The translations under genes were made by a program, and so were the position numbers. 51,695 nucleotides of DNA from Chromatiales bacterium. GTDB lineage: Bacteria > Pseudomonadota > Gammaproteobacteria > UBA6429 > Thiohalophilaceae. Position 1 is the stretch's first letter. Each line of letters starts with the position of its first letter. Below the pieces are notes generated by a model. That model saw only the letters and a program-made list of their open reading frames with translations. It did no database searches and was not told the DNA's origin. The stretch lies in contig JALVOC010000013.1 of the NCBI GenBank assembly GCA_027032075.1, positions 1 to 51,695 on the forward strand. Direction: 5' to 3'. Shown here piece by piece: positions 14,187 through 22,746 of this stretch.

Positions 14187-15602
14187 TTGAGCCGCAAGAG
14201 AGCATTCCTCATTTTTGTTTCCATCATGTTTACTCTGCCTTGCGGCATGGGGCTGGCGGTTGAAACACCGTACACGGCCACCGAACCCGCAAATGCGCTG
14301 ACGACCGATGGCAGTTACATGCAGGAACCGGTTTTTGGCGGGAAACTGTATTACTACGAAACCGGCCCCAAACAAGGCAAGCCGATCGTGCTGGTACATG
14401 GTCTGGATGAACAAGGCATGAGTTACTGGCACGATGTCGTTGTCGAGCTGGCACAAACCTATCGCGTCATTCTGCTCGATTTGCCCGGTTTTGGGCGCTC
14501 AGGCCGGGTAACCGCCCTTTATTCACCGGCACAGTATGCAAAACTGCTTGACTGGTTTATTCGCCGACGCACAAATTCCCCCGTTACCCTGATTGGTCAT
14601 TCAATGGGCGGGGCGATTGCGCTTTATTATGCAGCGACCTATCCAAAGAACCTCAAGCATTTGATTGTTTTCGATGCGGCTGGGATATTACACCGCACAG
14701 CTTTTACCAAGCATTTTACCGACATTTACCAGCAGGATGATCCACTGCTGGGTTCACTAACGCGCGATCCCGGATCGCATCTCAATACCTGGATGTCGAT
14801 TCTCCTTACCAAAACGGAGTCCATGAACAAACCGTTTGAAATCATGCTCGATAATCCGCAATTGAGTAAATACCTGTTGAAAGGCACATCGCCGCTGGTT
14901 ATTGCCGGTTTTGCACTGGCACAAACGGATTTTTCCAAAATAATCGGCAAAATCAAAACTCCGACAACAATTATCTGGGGACGTGAAGACAAGATTGCAC
15001 CACCCCGGGTTGCACAGGTACTCAACCGGCGTATCCCGCACAGCCGGCTGATCATGATCGATGATGCAGGACACACGCCAATGGTGACGAATATCGATGT
15101 CACCAACCAGATACTCAGCGAGGTTCTGCAAACACCGCAAGGGCAAACATCCGGCCTTTTGTACAAATCCATAAGGTTTAAAAAACGTAAGCGCAACGGG
15201 CGGTGCTACAAACAGGATGGAATGCGCTTTAGCGGTTATTACAGCAAACTGCGGATCATTGAATGCAGCGGGGTCAAGCTGACCGACGTGACGACACCTT
15301 CGTTACTTATATCCGGTTCGAAAGTGAATATCGTTCGCGGATATTTTACCAACAGGAATACGGCGATTAACGTGCGCTTTTCACAGCTGAAAATGACCAA
15401 TGCCACGGTATCTGGCAAAGTAGCTATCAAGGCCACAGACAGCAAACTTGATCTGGCAGGGGTGGATATCGATGCCACGCAGGCTGGAGTTGCAACAAAA
15501 AATTCAGCCACACTGATCTGCTCCCTCTGCGAATTCAACGTACCGGCCATCCAGGGCACGGTGCATGGCCTCTACAGCCTTGACCGGAATAATCATTTAT
15601 AG
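14187..15602 (+). CDS. Secreted alpha/beta hydrolase fused to a beta-helix-like tail
   Basis: This 471-residue protein starts at a TTG at 14187, 6 bases after GGGTGA; no ATG precedes the signal peptide in frame. Residues 1-25 are a signal peptide (RKRAFLIFVSIMFTLPCG). Residues about 50-315 form an alpha/beta hydrolase: VLVHGLDEQG (oxyanion region), the nucleophile Ser in IGHSMGGA near 137, the acid Asp in GREDKI near 270, and His in DDAGHTP near 298. Residues about 325-471 switch to short repeats such as SLLISGSKVNIVRGYF and ATVSGKVAIKATDSK, resembling rungs of a right-handed beta-helix. The tail may bind a surface polymer. Substrate unknown. Confidence 0.8.
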   Translation: MSRKRAFLIFVSIMFTLPCGMGLAVETPYTATEPANALTTDGSYMQEPVFGGKLYYYETGPKQGKPIVLVHGLDEQGMSYWHDVVVELAQTYRVILLDLPGFGRSGRVTALYSPAQYAKLLDWFIRRRTNSPVTLIGHSMGGAIALYYAATYPKNLKHLIVFDAAGILHRTAFTKHFTDIYQQDDPLLGSLTRDPGSHLNTWMSILLTKTESMNKPFEIMLDNPQLSKYLLKGTSPLVIAGFALAQTDFSKIIGKIKTPTTIIWGREDKIAPPRVAQVLNRRIPHSRLIMIDDAGHTPMVTNIDVTNQILSEVLQTPQGQTSGLLYKSIRFKKRKRNGRCYKQDGMRFSGYYSKLRIIECSGVKLTDVTTPSLLISGSKVNIVRGYFTNRNTAINVRFSQLKMTNATVSGKVAIKATDSKLDLAGVDIDATQAGVATKNSATLICSLCEFNVPAIQGTVHGLYSLDRNNHL

Positions 15603-15621
15603 AAGCCCCTTCAAAAAATCT

Positions 15622-15649
15622 TCCAGGATATTGAGCCTGGAGAGTTTTT
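15622..15649 (+). terminator. Weak intrinsic terminator
   Basis: TCCAGG and CCTGGA form a 6-bp stem with an 8-base loop, followed by GAGTTTTTA, 20 bases after the hydrolase stop codon. Confidence 0.5.
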
Positions 15650-15705
15650 ACCGGGATATCGTGTCCTGTTGCAAGAGTTCTTCAATGTAGCAGACAAATC
15701 GCACC

Positions 15706-15746
15706 AACCAGCAACCAGCAACCAGCAACCAGCAACCAGCAACCAG
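15706..15746. repeat. Heptanucleotide tandem repeat (AACCAGC)
   Basis: Five perfect copies and one partial copy of AACCAGC lie in a 485-base gene-free stretch (15603-16087). It is a simple-sequence tract that could vary in copy number by slippage. It is not inside a gene. Confidence 0.9.
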
Positions 15747-15923
15747 GGCAGTTTGCCGGATCCAGCCGATAGCGGAAGTTTTGCTGAAAGACAAATAGAA
15801 CCGGTCTATATAATAAGGAATGTCAGTGGCCGTTCAGCCTCTTTTCCTCAACACCGGAGCAGCTCTGATCTGCTCCACTGCACGTTTTGACACTAAGCAA
15901 ACCCCCAGACTTTGAAGGTATTT

Positions 15924-15941
15924 ATGTAACATACGTTACAT
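15924..15941. promoter_or_regulatory. Candidate operator: palindrome ATGTAAC-4-GTTACAT
   Basis: A perfect 7-bp inverted repeat with ATAC between the halves lies about 145 bases upstream of the secreted protein gene at 16088. Size and symmetry fit a dimeric repressor site such as those of TetR-type proteins. No such regulator gene is in the window. Confidence 0.5.
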
Positions 15942-15998
15942 ACAAAATTCACTGGCATTACCTACTATTTGCCACGCTGATAATTATTTTGCCTGTTT

Positions 15999-16032
15999 AT
16001 ATGTTTTTGTTCCTGCAGTTGCAAAAACATAT
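15999..16032 (+). promoter_or_regulatory. Perfect 11-bp hairpin upstream of 16088
   Basis: ATATGTTTTTG and CAAAAACATAT are perfectly complementary across a 12-base loop containing CTGCAG, ending 55 bases before the start codon. It could be a leader hairpin, mRNA stabiliser or protein-binding site. No T-tract follows, so it is not a standard terminator. Confidence 0.45.
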
Positions 16033-16087
16033 TTAAATAATTGCGCGAAACGATAACTTCACAAAACTGATTATAATGGGGAAAATA

Positions 16088-16759
16088 ATGAATAAAAATA
16101 TTTATTGCCTGTTTTTATCTGCCACGTTAGCACTTTTTGCAACAACTGCGTCTGCTGGTAAAGCCGTACTCGTAAACCCGAACCCGGAACCGCTTACCAT
16201 TGAAAACACCATGTCTGATGTCGATGGTTACGTTGGTGGCTTTGTTGACTCGAATGGTAATATCAATGGCGACATTACAAATCCCGACAATCAAACCATT
16301 CTGTATCCGATTGCCGGACTGGTGTATGCCACGATTACCAATGGTGTCTCGGGCGAAACCATCGGCGCCATACGCCAAAGAGGGACGGTTTCCGCTACTG
16401 CCGAGTTTTCCATCAGCTTTCTGGGTTTAATCGGCGACTGGAGTGTGTTGCCCGCAACCATGCCATGGACCATGCAGGATGACTTCCGTCTGAACATCGG
16501 CGGGTCTGTTTTCCGGCTTGAAGAGGAATTGACCGGCCGTGCCTTTCCCCATCTGGGTCCGGTGGAAGATCCTGCGGTAACGGGTACCCTGGCGTTACGC
16601 ATGGCAGGCTGTGCCGGCCTTCGCGAAATCAGTGGTACCGGTGATTACGCAGGGAAAGTTGGCACACTTTGTCTGAATGGCACTTTTACGTTTGATGAAG
16701 CCTTCAACGGTAAAGGCGCCTCGAATTGTACCATTGCACTTCATGATCCATTGCAATAA
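16088..16759 (+). CDS. Secreted hypothetical protein
   Basis: This 223-residue protein starts at the ATG at 16088, 6 bases after GGGGA; an ATG at 16076 would add four residues and overlap that ribosome site. Residues 1-22 are a signal peptide (NKNIYCLFLSATLALFATTASA, cleaved before GKAV). The mature part is Gly- and Thr-rich and likely beta-stranded, with three Cys residues near the C-terminus (MAGCAGLRE, GTLCLNG, SNCTIAL), and ends ALHDPLQ. The family is not recognised. It is preceded by a palindrome and a hairpin that suggest its own regulated promoter, and no neighbour appears co-transcribed. Confidence 0.8.
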   Translation: MNKNIYCLFLSATLALFATTASAGKAVLVNPNPEPLTIENTMSDVDGYVGGFVDSNGNINGDITNPDNQTILYPIAGLVYATITNGVSGETIGAIRQRGTVSATAEFSISFLGLIGDWSVLPATMPWTMQDDFRLNIGGSVFRLEEELTGRAFPHLGPVEDPAVTGTLALRMAGCAGLREISGTGDYAGKVGTLCLNGTFTFDEAFNGKGASNCTIALHDPLQ

Positions 16760-16769
16760 ATAATTACCC

Positions 16770-16859
16770 TGCCACGACTTTGTATGGCCGGACAGACAGT
16801 GTATGCCTGTAGCAAGAGCAGCAATCACTGATTTGTTTACGCCATACAAGGTTGTGGCA
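16770..16859. repeat. Imperfect 19-bp inverted repeat around a 52-base spacer
   Basis: TGCCACGACTTTGTATGGC at 16770-16788 matches the reverse complement of 16841-16859 at 17 of 19 positions. It lies in the 352-base gene-free stretch 16760-17111, just downstream of the secreted protein. It could be a cruciform, a very long-loop terminator without a T-tract, or the ends of a tiny mobile remnant. Nothing else is recognised in that stretch. Confidence 0.6.
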
Positions 16860-17111
16860 ATATCCGTCCGATAAAGGGCGATAGCCATTAGCCCACCCTT
16901 TGCTTCCTCTGCAATCGAATAAACCTTCTCATGCACTCTGATCAGCCTTTGCGGAGGCTTTGATTGTCCCCGCTCGCACAACAACTGTGCGCTCCTTATC
17001 GAATCATCGCCTTGTTCAGTTAAAACGGTTGTGTTTTCAATAACTTACGAAATGGCACACGCCTTGCTTACAGTAAGGGAAAGTTTTTACATTTTCTTTG
17101 GGAGACACTTC

Positions 17112-18587
17112 ATGCTGGAAGATCACAGTAAAATCAACCTGCTCTCTTTCCGGGGCAAGATCAGGATCCTGCACCTGACCTGGTTTGCCTTTTTCCTGAG
17201 CTTCTTTATCTGGTTCAACATGGCCCCCTTGCTGGGGTTCATGCGTGAAGCACTGAATCTCACCCCGCAACAGGTGAAAACCCTGCTCATCCTGAACGTG
17301 GCGTTGACCATCCCGGCCCGCATTATTATCGGTATGCTGGTGGATCATTTCGGTCCGCGCCGTATGTACTCCCTGTTACTTGCCAGCAGTGCTTTCCTCT
17401 GCTTTGGTTTTGCCTTCGCAGATGAATACGAAACGCTGGCGATAATGCGGTTCCTGCTTGGTTTTGTCGGTGCCGGGTTTGTCATTGGCATCCGCATGGT
17501 GAGCGAGTGGTTCCCGGCCAAGCAGGTAGGTGTGGCGGAAGGCATCTACGGCGGCTGGGGTAACTTTGGGTCTGCCGGCGCCGCAATGCTGCTGCCAACA
17601 GTGGCGCTCTGGTATGGTGGCGATGACGGATGGCGTTATGCCCTGGCAACCACCGGTGTCCTGGCTCTGGTATATGCAGTGATTTATTTCTTCTCGGTTT
17701 CAGACACACCGAAAGGTTCGACCTACTTCAAGCCGAAAAAATCCGGTGCCATGGAAGTAACCAGCAAAGGGGATTTTTTCCTCTACCTCATCATGAACAT
17801 CCCGATGTATGCCGCACTTGCAGTGCTTACCTGGAAGCTTGGACCTGCCAACCTGAAAATGTTAAGCAGCGGATTCACCCTGATAATTTATGCCACCCTC
17901 GCAGGTGTGTTTGTTTTCCAGACAATCCGTATTTATCAAATCAACAGCCATGTCTTCAAACGACAGGTAGCGGAAATCGACCGTTACAAGTTCAAACAGG
18001 TTGCCATCCTGGATCTCGCCTACCTGGTCACTTTTGGTTCCGAGCTGGCCGTGGTTTCCATGCTGCCGCTGTTTTTCCAGGACACCTTTGAGCTGACACC
18101 GAGACTGGCTGCCTTGCTTGCTTCCGGTTACGCTTTCATGAACCTGGTGGCACGGCCCGGTGGCGGACTGCTAAGTGACAAGTTTGGCCGCAAAAAAACC
18201 CTGCTGATCCTCATCGCCGGGCTGTCTGCTGGCTATCTGATCCTCGGCAACATCACTTCCGCCTGGCCAATCTGGCTGGCAGTGATCGCCACCATGGCTT
18301 GCTCCTTCTTCGTGCAGGCGGGTGAAGGCGCCGTGTTTTCAATGGTACCGCTGGTCAAACGCCGCCTTACAGGCCAGGTTGCCGGCATGGCGGGCGCTTA
18401 CGGGAACGTTGGTGCTGTCACCTTCCTGACGGTGCTCTCCTTCGTCTCACCACAGATCTTCTTCACGGTCATCGCCGCGGCGGCGTTGATCACCCTGATC
18501 GCTGTTGCCCTGTTCCTGGAAGAACCTCAGGGACACATGGCGGAGGTTCTGCCGGATGGTACCGTACAAATGATCGAGGTCGGGTAA
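17112..18587 (+). CDS. NarK-type nitrate/nitrite MFS transporter
   Basis: This 491-residue protein starts at the ATG at 17112, 6 bases after GGGAGA; the frame is open 27 codons further upstream without support. It belongs to the nitrate-nitrite porter branch of the major facilitator superfamily, with about 12 transmembrane helices. NNP features are visible: Arg in [14 protein letters not shown] (helix 2) and two Gly-rich nitrate signatures, [12 protein letters not shown] near residue 156 and [11 protein letters not shown] near residue 432. A central loop (residues about 220-310) carries extra hydrophobic segments. It likely imports nitrate or exchanges nitrate for nitrite across the inner membrane. 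A strong terminator follows, yet the PP2C-kinase gene next door is a recurring partner of such transporters. Confidence 0.9.
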   Translation: MLEDHSKINLLSFRGKIRILHLTWFAFFLSFFIWFNMAPLLGFMREALNLTPQQVKTLLILNVALTIPARIIIGMLVDHFGPRRMYSLLLASSAFLCFGFAFADEYETLAIMRFLLGFVGAGFVIGIRMVSEWFPAKQVGVAEGIYGGWGNFGSAGAAMLLPTVALWYGGDDGWRYALATTGVLALVYAVIYFFSVSDTPKGSTYFKPKKSGAMEVTSKGDFFLYLIMNIPMYAALAVLTWKLGPANLKMLSSGFTLIIYATLAGVFVFQTIRIYQINSHVFKRQVAEIDRYKFKQVAILDLAYLVTFGSELAVVSMLPLFFQDTFELTPRLAALLASGYAFMNLVARPGGGLLSDKFGRKKTLLILIAGLSAGYLILGNITSAWPIWLAVIATMACSFFVQAGEGAVFSMVPLVKRRLTGQVAGMAGAYGNVGAVTFLTVLSFVSPQIFFTVIAAAALITLIAVALFLEEPQGHMAEVLPDGTVQMIEVG

Positions 18588-18613
18588 GCAAAGCAGCCTC
18601 GTTAACACACGGC

Positions 18614-18648
18614 AAGGCAGTACCGCCATAGCGGTACTGCCTTCTTTA
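18614..18648 (+). terminator. Intrinsic terminator after narK-like gene
   Basis: AAGGCAGTACCGC and GCGGTACTGCCTT form a perfect 13-bp stem with a CATA loop, followed by a T-rich CTTTAATTT tail, 26 bases past the transporter stop codon. Confidence 0.85.
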
Positions 18649-18869
18649 ATTTCGTTCGGCGCTAAACGCACAAATTTTGTCACCGGCAACAACAGGTATG
18701 GTAGCATGCCAGAATCACTCACCGGTGCAGGACAATGCAATCTGTTAACGCTATATTAACGATATCCGGCCCTCTTTCGGAGTGAGAGGAAGATAACCGG
18801 CAGCAGTGGTTACCAAGGTTAAATACTAATTACCAGTAAAGAAACGCTGATCGCATCCCTGCGGTGATA

Positions 18870-20588
18870 ATGAATAGCATGACTGCATCTCTTTCCATCA
18901 CGACCGCTCATTACAGCGTCGCCGGTGTCAAGCCGCAGAACGAGGACGCCTGTGGTGTCTCCGTACCGGAAGAGCCCCTGCTGACCACCAAGGGAATTGC
19001 CGCGGTGATCGCCGACGGCATGAGTGGCAGCGATGCCGGCAAGCAGGCAAGTAATGCCTGTGTACAGGGTTTTCTCAGCGACTATTTCAGCACCCCTGAA
19101 TCCTGGACGGTGAGGACTTCCGGGCAGAAGATCCTCACCGCACTCAATCACTGGCTGCATGGCCATGGCCAAAGGGAATACGGCAGCCACAGGGGCATGG
19201 TCACTACACTGAGTGCAGTGGTGTTCAAATCCAACACTGCCTATCTGTTCCATGTAGGGGACACCCGCATCTACCGTCTGCGTGATGGGGAACTGACTCA
19301 ACTCACCCATGACCACCGCATCGAGGTGAGCAAGGAGAAGACCTATCTCTCACGCGCAATGGGCATTGATATTCATCTGGATATCGATTACCGCACGCTC
19401 AGCCTGGAAACAGGGGATACTTTTATCCTCCTGACGGATGGCGTGTATGAATTTCTCACTGACAGCCGTATTCACCGGACGCTGCTGGACCACCCTGATG
19501 ATCTGGATACTGCCTGCAAAAGCCTGGTACAACAGGCAACGGAAAACAACAGCAACGACAACCTGACGGCACTGCTTATCCGCATTGACAAACTGCCACA
19601 GGAAAATGAGGACGAATTTTATCAAAAACTGACCGAGTTACCCTTCCCGCCGCCGCTGGAGCCGGGCATGATCCTGGACGGCTACAAAATCCTGCGCCAC
19701 CTCTTCTCCAATAAACGCACCGAAGTCTATCTCGTGCAGGATACGGAAACAGAGCAGAAACTGGTGTTAAAGGCACCATCGGTCAATTACGAAGATGATC
19801 CCGATTACATCCACCAGTTTCTCCACGAGGAGTGGGCCGGGCGAAGGATCAATAATCCGCATGTAATGAAAGTGCTGGAGATCAACCGCAAACGCACTGC
19901 CCTCTACTACATTGCCGAGCACATTGAAGGCCAGACCCTGCGCCAATGGATGAATGATCATCCGCACCCCCTGCTTAGCCAGGTGCGCAAATTCATCGAG
20001 CAGATTGCCATGGGCTTGCGTGCGTTCCACCGCATGGAAATGATCCATCAGGATTTAAAACCGGAAAATATCCTGGTGGATGACCATGGCACATTGAAGA
20101 TCATTGACTTCGGTTCCACCAAAATCGCCGGAATCGCTGAAATCTATGTCCCGCTGGAGACAAACAACCTGCTCGGCACCATTAACTATACCGCACCGGA
20201 ATATCATCTCGGTGCCCCGGGGAGTAACCGTGCGGATATATTTTCACTGGGTGTGATTGCCTATGAACTGCTGACAGGACGATTGCCGTACGGCAAGGAA
20301 ATGACAGCAAAGAATATCAAACGCATGCATTATCACCCGATCAAACATTACAATCCGGAAATCCCCTTATGGGTGGACAAGGCGATCGAAAAAGCGGTCA
20401 GTATCAATCCGGAAAAACGTTTTGGTAAACTGTCTGAATTTGTCTATGCCCTTAACCATCCTGATTCATCCTTGGTCAGCAAGGAATATGTCCCGCTCAT
20501 CAAACGCGATCCGGTGCGTGTCTGGCAAGGGATCAGTCTTATCCTGCTGATCATTAATTTTGTGTTGATGTATTTCCTCTCCAGATAA
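18870..20588 (+). CDS. Bifunctional PP2C phosphatase - Ser/Thr kinase, membrane anchored
   Basis: This protein has 572 residues from ATG 18870; a GTG at 18864 and an ATG at 18879 are alternatives because no strong ribosome site decides. Residues about 10-245 are a PP2C-type phosphatase: KPQNEDACGV, IADGMSGSDAGK and FHVGDTRIYRLRDG supply the metal-binding Asp residues, and LTDGVYEFLTD the later one. Residues about 270-530 are a Hanks-type kinase: VLKAPS carries the ATP Lys, HQDLKPENIL the catalytic loop (HQD instead of HRD), IIDFGSTK the metal Asp and APEYHLG the APE motif. The C-terminus (SLILLIINFVLMYFL) is a single membrane helix. Position after narK suggests control of nitrate uptake or assimilation, as with similar gene pairs in pseudomonads; this is inference. 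Confidence 0.9.
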   Translation: MNSMTASLSITTAHYSVAGVKPQNEDACGVSVPEEPLLTTKGIAAVIADGMSGSDAGKQASNACVQGFLSDYFSTPESWTVRTSGQKILTALNHWLHGHGQREYGSHRGMVTTLSAVVFKSNTAYLFHVGDTRIYRLRDGELTQLTHDHRIEVSKEKTYLSRAMGIDIHLDIDYRTLSLETGDTFILLTDGVYEFLTDSRIHRTLLDHPDDLDTACKSLVQQATENNSNDNLTALLIRIDKLPQENEDEFYQKLTELPFPPPLEPGMILDGYKILRHLFSNKRTEVYLVQDTETEQKLVLKAPSVNYEDDPDYIHQFLHEEWAGRRINNPHVMKVLEINRKRTALYYIAEHIEGQTLRQWMNDHPHPLLSQVRKFIEQIAMGLRAFHRMEMIHQDLKPENILVDDHGTLKIIDFGSTKIAGIAEIYVPLETNNLLGTINYTAPEYHLGAPGSNRADIFSLGVIAYELLTGRLPYGKEMTAKNIKRMHYHPIKHYNPEIPLWVDKAIEKAVSINPEKRFGKLSEFVYALNHPDSSLVSKEYVPLIKRDPVRVWQGISLILLIINFVLMYFLSR

Positions 20589-20649
20589 CCTGGCGGTAAC
20601 GGTGCTTGCTTCAACCCGGGATAGCCAAGTGGAAGGCATTCCATGTTAT

Positions 20650-21418
20650 GTTGGGCACGCTGCGCTTTGCCCAACCTACAGAATAATTTTTATAAAAATA
20701 CAACACAACTGCCGGAGAGGGCACCGCCTTAACGCTCGAAAAATCCGTAGGTTGGGCAAAGGAGCAAGCGCGACGTGCCCAACAGGAAGAATCCAAGGGA
20801 CCCCCAGCTAACGTCCGGAAAAACCGTAGGTTGGGCAAAGGAGCACGCGCGACGTGCCCAACAGGAAAAAAACCAAGGTGCCCGCTGCTGCCGAAGAGGG
20901 CACCGCCTTAACGCTCGAAAAATCCGTAGGTTGGGCAAAGGAGCAAGCGCGACGTGCCCAACAGGAAGAAATCAAGGGGCCCGCAGCATGTTGGGCACGC
21001 TCCGCTTTGCCCAACCTACGGGATGATTGTTAAAAACGCAGCTGCCGTCGAGCATCGCCTTAACGTCCGGAAAATCCGTAGGTTGGGCAAAGGAGCAAGC
21101 GCGACGTGCCCAACAGGAAGAAACCAAGGTGCCCCCAGCATGTTGGGCACGCTCCGCTTTGCCCAACCTACGGGATGATCATTAAAAACGCAGCTGCCGT
21201 CGGGCATCGCTCTAACGTCCGGAAAAACCGTAGGCTGGGCAAAGGAGCAAGCGCGACGTGCCCAACAGGAAAAAACCAAGGGACCCGCAGCATGTTGGGC
21301 ACGCTCCGCTTTGCCCAACCTACGGGATGATCATTAAAAACGCAGCTGCCGTCGAGCACCGCCCTAACGTCCGGAAAATCCGTAGGTTGGGCAAAGGAGC
21401 ATGCGCGACGTGCCCAAC
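20650..21418. repeat. REP array: ten GTAG-headed palindromes (BIME-like)
   Basis: The gap between two convergent genes is filled with ten palindromes. Six are in the forward form, GTAGGTTGGGC...GTGCCCAAC, at 20747-20783, 20826-20862, 20926-20962, 21078-21114, 21230-21266 and 21382-21418. Four are in the inverted form, GTTGGGC...GCCCAACCTAC, at 20650-20679, 20990-21019, 21142-21171 and 21294-21323. From 20990 onward forward and inverted copies alternate in a higher-order unit of about 152 bp repeated nearly three times. GTAG followed by a palindrome is the layout of RAYT-associated REP sequences. They may protect or terminate the convergent transcripts. Confidence 0.9.
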
Positions 21419-21424
21419 GGGGCT

Positions 21425-22033
21425 CTACGACAGAAACCGTTTCAGATCCTCCTGCCTGTCAAGATCCCAGAGTGTTGGCAGTTCAGTCCAGCTCATCGCT
21501 GTTTGCTGCAAGGCAGCACGTGTTTGTTGCAGCACCCGGTTTGAGCCCCAGCTTATTCCTTTGTATATCGATGCCTGTGGCTGCCGCATGCCGATAAGTA
21601 CATAACCACCGTCCTCCGCCGGCCCGAGAACGACATCCGTATCACGCAGCTTGATGATTGCCGTTTCAAGATAGACGGCATCCATCGGCGGACAATCCGT
21701 ACCGATGAGAATAACCGATTTGCTGTCCTTGAGTGATTCCGCCATGGCACGGTGCATACGCTCACCAAGATCCCCGCCATGCTGGACGGACAGATCGCTT
21801 CCCTGCCGATGCAGATCAATAAACAGCGGATGATTTTTTTCCGGCTGGCAGCAGAGTTCGACCGGCGCCAACTGGCTCGCCAGTGCCATCTGCACTGTTC
21901 GCATGACAAGCCGGGCATGAAGCCGGGCTGCACCCTGCTCCCCCAATGCCGGTGCCAGGCGGGTCTTGACCTTGCCCGGCAACGGTGTCCTGGCAAAAAT
22001 CAGGATACGTGACTCCGGGTAACGGTAGCTCAT
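21425..22033 (-). CDS. TIGR04282 family arsenosugar-biosynthesis glycosyltransferase
   Basis: This 202-residue protein starts at the ATG at 22033, overlapping the upstream stop by 4 bases (ATGA), although the frame opens further up. It is a GT-A fold nucleotide-sugar or nucleotidyl-transferase-like protein: RILIFARTPLPGKVKTRLAP at the N-terminus, LIGTDCPPMD near residue 105, and GPAEDGGYVLIGM near 140. It is the TIGR04282 family, which occurs with TIGR04283 and ArsM/ArsS in clusters assigned to arsenosugar synthesis; its precise reaction is unproven. It is the last gene of the operon, and REP sequences begin 7 bases past its stop. Confidence 0.88.
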   Translation of the reverse strand: MSYRYPESRILIFARTPLPGKVKTRLAPALGEQGAARLHARLVMRTVQMALASQLAPVELCCQPEKNHPLFIDLHRQGSDLSVQHGGDLGERMHRAMAESLKDSKSVILIGTDCPPMDAVYLETAIIKLRDTDVVLGPAEDGGYVLIGMRQPQASIYKGISWGSNRVLQQTRAALQQTAMSWTELPTLWDLDRQEDLKRFLS

Positions 22034-22746
22034 GGCTTGTTGTGCAGAGGATAATAAATGGCAACCAGCCGTTGCGGTGAGATGCCGAAGAAATAAGCCA
22101 GACGCAGCGACCACATCAACAACACCGTGCGTATAATACCCTTTTCCTCCCAGCGGCGGCTGGAGGTGCGCAGCGGAGTATGCAGGCAATGCGGGCGGGA
22201 AACATTTTTCAGGCGCCGGCTGAGTTCAATGTCTTCCATTAACGGTATATCAGAAAAACCGCCAATCTGTTCGAATAGCCGCCTGCTGACAAATATCGCC
22301 TGATCCCCGGTTGCGATACCAGTGATGCACGATCGCCAGTTCATCATGCGTTCAATTACGCGAAAAAGCCAGTGCTTTCCTGTGAGGCGGACATCAAACC
22401 TGCCCCAGCAGCCCTTGTCATTTTCCATGGCCTGGATGATCAAGCGATCTGCTTCAGGCGGAAGGTGTGAATCGGCATGCAGGAACAACAGAATTTCACC
22501 CCGCGCCACCCTGGCACCCGCATTCATCTGGCGGGCTCGTCCTCTCGCTGACAGTAATACTCTGTCTGCCAGGCCTTTCGCGTTTTCCGGAGTGCCGTCA
22601 CTGCTGCCACCATCGACAATGATGAGTTCATGCCCCTTCTGCCGCAATGGCTGAAGCGCGCCGAGCAAACGTGTTGTTTGCCCGGCTTCATTCAAAACGG
22701 GAATGATGATGGACAAACCTGAAGCGTTATCAGCAACAACAGCCAC
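22030..22746 (-). CDS. TIGR04283 family arsenosugar-biosynthesis glycosyltransferase
   Basis: This family-2 glycosyltransferase has GLSIIIPVLNEAGQTTRLL at the N-terminus, IIVDGGSSDGT (nucleotide-sugar DGS region), LFLHADSHLP (the DXD-like motif) and GIATGDQAIFVSRRLF, then SRRLKNVSRP near the C-terminus. The start is unclear: GTG 22746 gives 238 residues and overlaps the arsM stop by 17 bases, whereas the ATG at 22818 overlaps it by 89 bases and adds an odd Pro/Ala/Arg-rich leader. Its role, inferred from the TIGR04283 family and context, is transfer of a sugar in arsenosugar assembly. It is coupled to the downstream TIGR04282 gene by an ATGA overlap. Confidence 0.88.
   Translation of the reverse strand: MAVVADNASGLSIIIPVLNEAGQTTRLLGALQPLRQKGHELIIVDGGSSDGTPENAKGLADRVLLSARGRARQMNAGARVARGEILLFLHADSHLPPEADRLIIQAMENDKGCWGRFDVRLTGKHWLFRVIERMMNWRSCITGIATGDQAIFVSRRLFEQIGGFSDIPLMEDIELSRRLKNVSRPHCLHTPLRTSSRRWEEKGIIRTVLLMWSLRLAYFFGISPQRLVAIYYPLHNKP

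Noticed and set aside
16595-16984. Minus-strand 129-codon frame overlapping the secreted gene
   Set aside because: More than a third overlaps a better gene in antisense, and the rest contains the inverted repeat; no family signal.
20650-21418. Repeats at regular spacing resembling a CRISPR array
   Set aside because: The repeats occur in both orientations, spacers are themselves similar to each other, and no cas gene is near. They are REP/BIME palindromes.
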